Shown: positions 60,279 through 64,000 of the stretch, in pieces
Position numbering within the stretch: position 1 is the first letter of the stretch
Layout: every line of letters begins with the position of its first letter
From: Phocaeicola abscessus CCUG 55929
GTDB lineage: Bacteria; Bacteroidota; Bacteroidia; Bacteroidales; Bacteroidaceae
Length of the DNA stretch: 64,000 nt
Assembly (NCBI RefSeq): GCF_000312445.1
Contig: NZ_HE997182.1
Location: 880,547 to 944,546, forward strand
Direction: 5' to 3'
Notes under the pieces: model-generated
What the model was told of the DNA's origin: nothing
Databases searched by the model: none
Seen by the model: only the letters and a program-made list of their open reading frames with translations
Program-made: the position numbers and the translations under genes

Positions 60279-61031
60279 ATGGGTTTATTGACAGGGAAGA
60301 CGGCATTGATTACCGGCGCCGCCCGCGGCATCGGAAAAGCCATCGCACTGAAGTTCGCTTCGGAAGGTGCGGATATTGCGTTTACAGACCTCGTAATCGA
60401 CGAGGAACACGGCGGAGCGGCCACGGAAAGAGAAATATCCGCCTTGGGCGTGAAAGTGAAAGGCTATGCTTCCAATGCAGCGAACTTTGCCGAGACGGAA
60501 GAAGTCGTCCATCGAGTGAAAGCCGATTTCGGCACGATCGATATCTTGGTGAACAATGCCGGCATTACCAAAGACGGGTTGATGCTGAAGATGACCGAAG
60601 CTCAATGGGATGCGGTGATTGCGGTCAACTTGAAATCTGCTTTTAACTTCATTCATGCCTGTACGCCGATCATGATGCGCCAAAAAGGAGGCTCGATCAT
60701 CAACATGTCGTCGGTGGTCGGGATTCACGGTAATGCCAGCCAATGCAACTACGCCGCGTCGAAAGCCGGCCTGATCGCCTTGGCGAAAAGCATCGCTCAG
60801 GAAATGGGACGGAAAGGGCTGCGCGCCAATGCGATCGCTCCGGGATTTATCGATACTCCCATGACGGAAGCGCTCCCCGACGAGGTGCGCAAGGAGTGGA
60901 TCGAGAGGATTCCCTTGCGCCGAGGTGGTACCGTAGAGGATATTGCCAATGTGGCGGCCTTCCTGGCATCCGACATGTCGTCTTACATTTCCGGACAGGT
61001 GATTCAGGTAGATGGCGGGATGAATATGTAA
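60279..61031 (+). CDS. fabG: 3-oxoacyl-ACP reductase
   Basis: A 250-aa short-chain dehydrogenase that reduces 3-oxoacyl-ACP with NADPH in fatty-acid elongation. Coenzyme site TGAARGIG (12-19), NNAGIT, catalytic Ser145 in NMSSVVGIHGNASQ, Tyr158 and Lys162 in NYAASKAG, and the C-terminal SDMSSYISGQVIQVDGGMNM typical of FabG. The extra DEEHGGAATEREI stretch before the second strand is also seen in Bacteroides homologues. ATG at 60279 is preferred over the TTG at 60270. Confidence 0.95.
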   Translation: MGLLTGKTALITGAARGIGKAIALKFASEGADIAFTDLVIDEEHGGAATEREISALGVKVKGYASNAANFAETEEVVHRVKADFGTIDILVNNAGITKDGLMLKMTEAQWDAVIAVNLKSAFNFIHACTPIMMRQKGGSIINMSSVVGIHGNASQCNYAASKAGLIALAKSIAQEMGRKGLRANAIAPGFIDTPMTEALPDEVRKEWIERIPLRRGGTVEDIANVAAFLASDMSSYISGQVIQVDGGMNM

Positions 61032-61038
61032 GGGGTAC

Positions 61039-61716
61039 ATGACCGTCGTTTACGAAGACAATCACATGCTGATCGTCGATAAAGCCGCTTCTGAAATCGT
61101 TCAGGGAGACAAGACCGGAGATACGCCTTTATCGGAAACGGTAAAGACGTATTTGAAAGCGAAGTACGCCAAACCGGGTAACGTGTTCGTGGGAGTGGTC
61201 CATCGTTTAGACCGGCCGGTGAGCGGCTTGGTTCTCTTCGCGAAGACGAGCAAAGCGCTTTCGCGGCTCAATGAAATGTTCCGCAACGGCGAGGTGCAAA
61301 AGACTTATTGGGCGATAGTGAAGAATCGCCCTGACGAACAGGAAGCGGATGTGGTTCATTACTTGGTGCGTAACGAGAAACAAAACAAAAGCTATGCTTA
61401 TGACGAAGAAGTGCCGCGCTCGAAGAAAGCGATACTGCACTATAAGGTCGTCGGGCGCTCGAAAAATTATTATTTGCTCGAGGTGAATCTGATGACCGGA
61501 CGGCATCATCAAATCCGTTGCCAGCTGGCGAAGATCGGCTGCCCCATCCGAGGAGACCTCAAATACGGCGCTCTCCGTTCCAATCCGGACGGAAGCATTG
61601 GCCTCCATGCCCGAAGCATGACGTTCGTCCATCCCGTGTCGAAGAAAACGATAGCCGTAACGGCTCCCGTTCCCGCAGGGACGCTGTGGAACGGCTTCGT
61701 CGGGGAGAGTCCGTGA
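61039..61716 (+). CDS. RluA-family RNA pseudouridine synthase
   Basis: A 225-aa pseudouridine synthase. The active-site motif VGVVHRLDRPVSGLVLFAKT contains catalytic Asp58, and KTYWAIVKNRP, LLEVNLMTGRHHQIRCQLAKIGCPIRGDLKYG and LHARSMTFVHPVSKK complete the RluA pattern. There is no S4 domain, so it resembles the short RluA/TruC/RluC-like types; the RNA target cannot be told. It begins seven bases after fabG and ends two bases from the stop of the converging M16 gene. Confidence 0.93.
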   Translation: MTVVYEDNHMLIVDKAASEIVQGDKTGDTPLSETVKTYLKAKYAKPGNVFVGVVHRLDRPVSGLVLFAKTSKALSRLNEMFRNGEVQKTYWAIVKNRPDEQEADVVHYLVRNEKQNKSYAYDEEVPRSKKAILHYKVVGRSKNYYLLEVNLMTGRHHQIRCQLAKIGCPIRGDLKYGALRSNPDGSIGLHARSMTFVHPVSKKTIAVTAPVPAGTLWNGFVGESP

Positions 61717-61718
61717 AT

Positions 61719-62957
61719 TCAGTCTCTGGCTCGATAGTAGAGGACGGAACCGTTTTCGCGACCGAAAGCTTCCCTCGCTACTCGTCGGAGTTGTTTCGGC
61801 GTGATTTTCCGATACTTCGTTACCTCCTCGTCGATGTCCTCCGCCTTCCCTATCAGTTCGTGGTAAGCGAGGCTGGTCGCCACGTTCAGGTAATTCAGGT
61901 TATGGAATATCTGATGGCTTTCGTACTTGTTCTTCACCTTTTCCAGTTCCGTTTCGTCGACGTCGTCGTTTTGCAGCAGCGCCAGTTCATCGCGGACGGC
62001 TGCTTCCGCCTCTTCCAAAGAGATGCCTTGGGCGGGTTTCCCGTAAATGACGAACAGGCCGGCGTCGATACTTCCGGAGACGTATGCGTCGACCGAATTG
62101 AATAGACGTTTCTCTTTGATCAGATGCCGATGTAGCCGGCTCGACTTCCCGTTGCTCAACAGATCGCTTAAAGCGTCGTAGACATAATAATCGGGATGTA
62201 GCCGGGCACATTGATGGAAGGCCATGTACAGGGCGTCCGAGGGGACGGGCCGTTCTACCGTCAGCCTCCGTTCTGCAGTTTGCGGAGGCTCGTCGGGCAA
62301 GCGTCGTGTGCGAACGGCGCGCCTCTCGATCGGGCCGAACCATTTTTCCGTCAAGGCGACGACCTCTTCGAACGCAATATGGCCGGTCACCGACAGGATG
62401 GCATTGTTGGGGGCATAGAAGCGGAAAAAGAAGTCCTTTACCTCTTCCATCCCGGCCCGGGCGATATGGCTGAGCTCCTTCCCTATGGCAGGCCAGCGAT
62501 AGGGATGAACCTGATACGCTAAAGCCCGAAGCAGGTGGGAGGCGTCGCCGTAGGGCTGATTCGAGCAGCGTTGCTTGAATTCTTCCATCACCACTTGGCG
62601 TTGCACCTCCAGGCTCTCGGGGCTGAAGCTCAAGGAGAGCATCCGGTCGCTTTCCAACCAGAAGCCGGTCTCTACGTTCTGTTTGGGAAGCGTAAGATAG
62701 TAATTGGTCAGATCGTTGTTCGTCCAGGCGTTGCTCTCGCCGCACGCATACTGGACAGGCTTGTCGTAGTCGGGGATATGGACGCTGCCGCCGAACATCA
62801 GATGCTCGAACAGGTGAGCGAAGCCGGTATGCTCGGGATCTTCGTCCCTTGCCCCCACGTCGTAAAGGAGATTCAGCGCCACCATTTGCGTAGAGTCGTC
62901 TTCTTCGTGGACGAGACGCAACCCGTTGTCCAAGGTGTGTCGATTGACCCGTATCAT
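61719..62957 (-). CDS. M16-family zinc peptidase (pitrilysin/MPP-like)
   Basis: A 412-aa one-domain-pair M16 peptidase. The inverted zinc motif HxxEH is HLFEH (48-52), the third ligand is one of the two Glu in VVMEEFKQR (125/126). RRLTVERPVPSDALYMAFHQCARLHPDYYVYDALSDLLSNGKSSRL and IKEKRLFNSVDAYVSGSIDAGLFVIYGK belong to the second domain, which lacks the zinc motif as usual. No signal peptide is visible. The frame is open far upstream, but the ATG at 62957 overlaps the stop of the previous gene as ATGA, which points to coupled translation with the isomerase. Confidence 0.93.
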   Translation of the reverse strand: MIRVNRHTLDNGLRLVHEEDDSTQMVALNLLYDVGARDEDPEHTGFAHLFEHLMFGGSVHIPDYDKPVQYACGESNAWTNNDLTNYYLTLPKQNVETGFWLESDRMLSLSFSPESLEVQRQVVMEEFKQRCSNQPYGDASHLLRALAYQVHPYRWPAIGKELSHIARAGMEEVKDFFFRFYAPNNAILSVTGHIAFEEVVALTEKWFGPIERRAVRTRRLPDEPPQTAERRLTVERPVPSDALYMAFHQCARLHPDYYVYDALSDLLSNGKSSRLHRHLIKEKRLFNSVDAYVSGSIDAGLFVIYGKPAQGISLEEAEAAVRDELALLQNDDVDETELEKVKNKYESHQIFHNLNYLNVATSLAYHELIGKAEDIDEEVTKYRKITPKQLRRVAREAFGRENGSVLYYRARD

Positions 62958-63796
62958 TCGATGAGCGTCGCTTTCAGAATGCGTACGTCGGTCAGGGGAC
63001 GGTCGGCCTTGTTCGTTCTGGAGCTTTCGATCTTTTCGATGGTGTCCATGCCTTTGACGACTTCCCCGAAGACGGTGTACGATCCGTCCAGGTGAGGAGC
63101 TCCCCCGACGGTAGTGTAGGCCTGGAGCTGTGCCGGAGTGAATTTGAAATACCCTTCTTTTTTCAGTTGCCGGTGAGCTCGGCTCTCCAACGAATCCTGC
63201 AACCGGAGCAGCCGGGCCTGATCGCCCGCCCGCCGCAGCTTGTCGATCTCTTTCGCTTCTCGATGCGCCAACTCGTTGAAAATCGCTCCTTTGCGCTGCT
63301 CGTTGAGCTGGCCTTCCAGGTTGAGCAACTGATCCTGTGTGAACGTCCTTCCCGTCACGATATAGAACTGACATCCCGACGAGGCTTTCGCCGGATTGAC
63401 TTCATCGCCCTGCCGGGCCGCTGCCAAGGCGCCGCGCCGATGAAAATACTTGACCGGCATAAATTCGGCGGAGACGGTGTAGCCTACCTCTCCATTTCCC
63501 AAGGAGGCGGTGTCGGAAGCCGTTTTGCTTTCGGGGTCGCCCGCCTGAATCATGAAATTCCGGATCACCCGATGGAAGAGCGTACTGTCGTAAAACTCTT
63601 CCTTAACCAGCTTGATAAAGTTATCGCGATGTTTGGAAGTCTCGTCGTACAATGCGACGGTAAAATTACCGGCCGTCGTTTCGAATTTCACTAACGTACG
63701 TTTTTCGTTCATATCTTTGGAAGATTGGGTTGAGCCGGCACCACAGGCCGTTAAAGCCGCGAGAGCCAGCGTTAAGCATAATTCGTTCAATCTCAT
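62954..63796 (-). CDS. Cyclophilin-type peptidyl-prolyl isomerase, lipoprotein
   Basis: A 280-aa lipoprotein (LALAALTAC lipobox, acylated Cys about 18) with a cyclophilin fold: VKFETTAGNFTVALYDETSKHRDNF, FYDSTLFHRVIRNFMIQAGDPES, the QFYIV strand and a late YTVFGEVVKGMDTIEKIESS. The fold is split by a helical insert (about 150-235, DQLLNLEGQLNEQRKGAIFNELAHREAKEIDKLRRAG) of unknown role. It should act in the periplasm on extracytoplasmic proteins. Start at 63796 is fixed by the lipoprotein signal; 11 codons earlier frame is not needed. The stop overlaps the M16 start. Confidence 0.93.
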   Translation of the reverse strand: MRLNELCLTLALAALTACGAGSTQSSKDMNEKRTLVKFETTAGNFTVALYDETSKHRDNFIKLVKEEFYDSTLFHRVIRNFMIQAGDPESKTASDTASLGNGEVGYTVSAEFMPVKYFHRRGALAAARQGDEVNPAKASSGCQFYIVTGRTFTQDQLLNLEGQLNEQRKGAIFNELAHREAKEIDKLRRAGDQARLLRLQDSLESRAHRQLKKEGYFKFTPAQLQAYTTVGGAPHLDGSYTVFGEVVKGMDTIEKIESSRTNKADRPLTDVRILKATLIE

Positions 63797-63826
63797 ACAG
63801 ATCAACTGATTTCGTGATTTAGTCCT

Positions 63827-63856
63827 CAAAGTTACACAAAAAACGTTTCTCGCAAA
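63827..63856 (-). promoter_or_regulatory. Promoter of the isomerase/M16 operon
   Basis: On the minus strand TTTG (63853-63856), 18 bases, TAACTTTG (63827-63834). The start codon at 63796 follows about 30 bases later. Beyond 63860 to the right edge I see no supportable gene. Confidence 0.7.
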
Positions 63857-64000
63857 AGATCCGCTCGTATTTTCAATTTGTTTCGGTGTCGATTTGTTTC
63901 CGTCGGTCTCCTGTGCCCGCCCCTTCGGCGGTATCCTTTGCCGCTTGAAGCGGGTTGCAGAATGTGTCGACGGTTACGTCGGATCGTTATGATACCGGGG

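Noticed and set aside
63860..64000. Partial gene at the right edge
   Set aside because: One minus-strand frame stays open but its translation is a run of Arg-rich residues without family resemblance; the other frames have stops.

Overview
The window is a chromosomal piece of a Bacteroidales bacterium. The signs are two SusC/SusD pairs, FtsX/MacB-type efflux permeases, a Bacteroidetes ECF sigma/FecR locus, the radical-SAM/lipoprotein pair of this phylum, and promoters of the Bacteroidetes type (TTTG, about 19 bases, TAnnTTTG). A member of the Tannerella/Parabacteroides group is likely; the genus cannot be fixed from sequence reading alone.

Layout. (1) 1-6.6 kb, minus strand: an outer-membrane uptake operon made of a TonB-dependent receptor, a DUF4876 lipoprotein, a DUF6850 beta-barrel, a small Cys/His lipoprotein and a PepSY membrane protein that runs off the left edge; metal or siderophore uptake is the best guess. 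(2) 6.6-8.1 kb: non-coding, with a modular tandem repeat. (3) 8.1-15.2 kb: PUL 1 with SusC, SusD and a DUF4091 (GH123-like) secreted enzyme. (4) 16.4-30.6 kb: an efflux system of three FtsX-type permeases, one ATPase, a HlyD-type adaptor and a TolC-type channel, divergent from an NtrC-type response regulator and its kinase. A consensus sigma-54 promoter and two palindromic enhancer-like sites lie before the efflux operon, followed by thirteen 41-bp tandem repeats. (5) 30.6-32.4 kb, minus: radical SAM/SPASM enzyme with two small lipoproteins. (6) 32.6-37.3 kb: glycogen-type alpha-glucan operon (debranching enzyme, GT4, GH57), then a YitT membrane protein. (7) 38.4-46.4 kb: ECF sigma factor, a decayed FecR anti-sigma gene, a second repeat field, and PUL 2 (SusC, SusD, Tat-type TIM-barrel isomerase). 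(8) 46.7-53.9 kb: leucine operon with leader-peptide attenuator (leuA, leuC, leuD, a second isopropylmalate/citramalate synthase, leuB) and a TPR protein. (9) 54-64 kb: housekeeping genes (AraC-type regulator, dipeptidyl peptidase III, AlkD-like protein, Fur-family regulator, purA, initiator tRNA, TetR regulator, fabG, RluA-type synthase, M16 peptidase, peptidyl-prolyl isomerase).

How it fits together. The clearest regulatory stories readable from the DNA are the sigma-54 efflux unit with its own two-component system, the leucine attenuator with mutually exclusive hairpins, and PUL 2, whose SusC carries the signalling STN domain although the adjacent anti-sigma gene is broken. The most unusual candidate system is the radical SAM enzyme with two lipoproteins that share the lipobox region and a YGxP motif. 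The most unusual DNA is the set of three repeat fields, two of which are inverted copies of one modular element about 32 kb apart.
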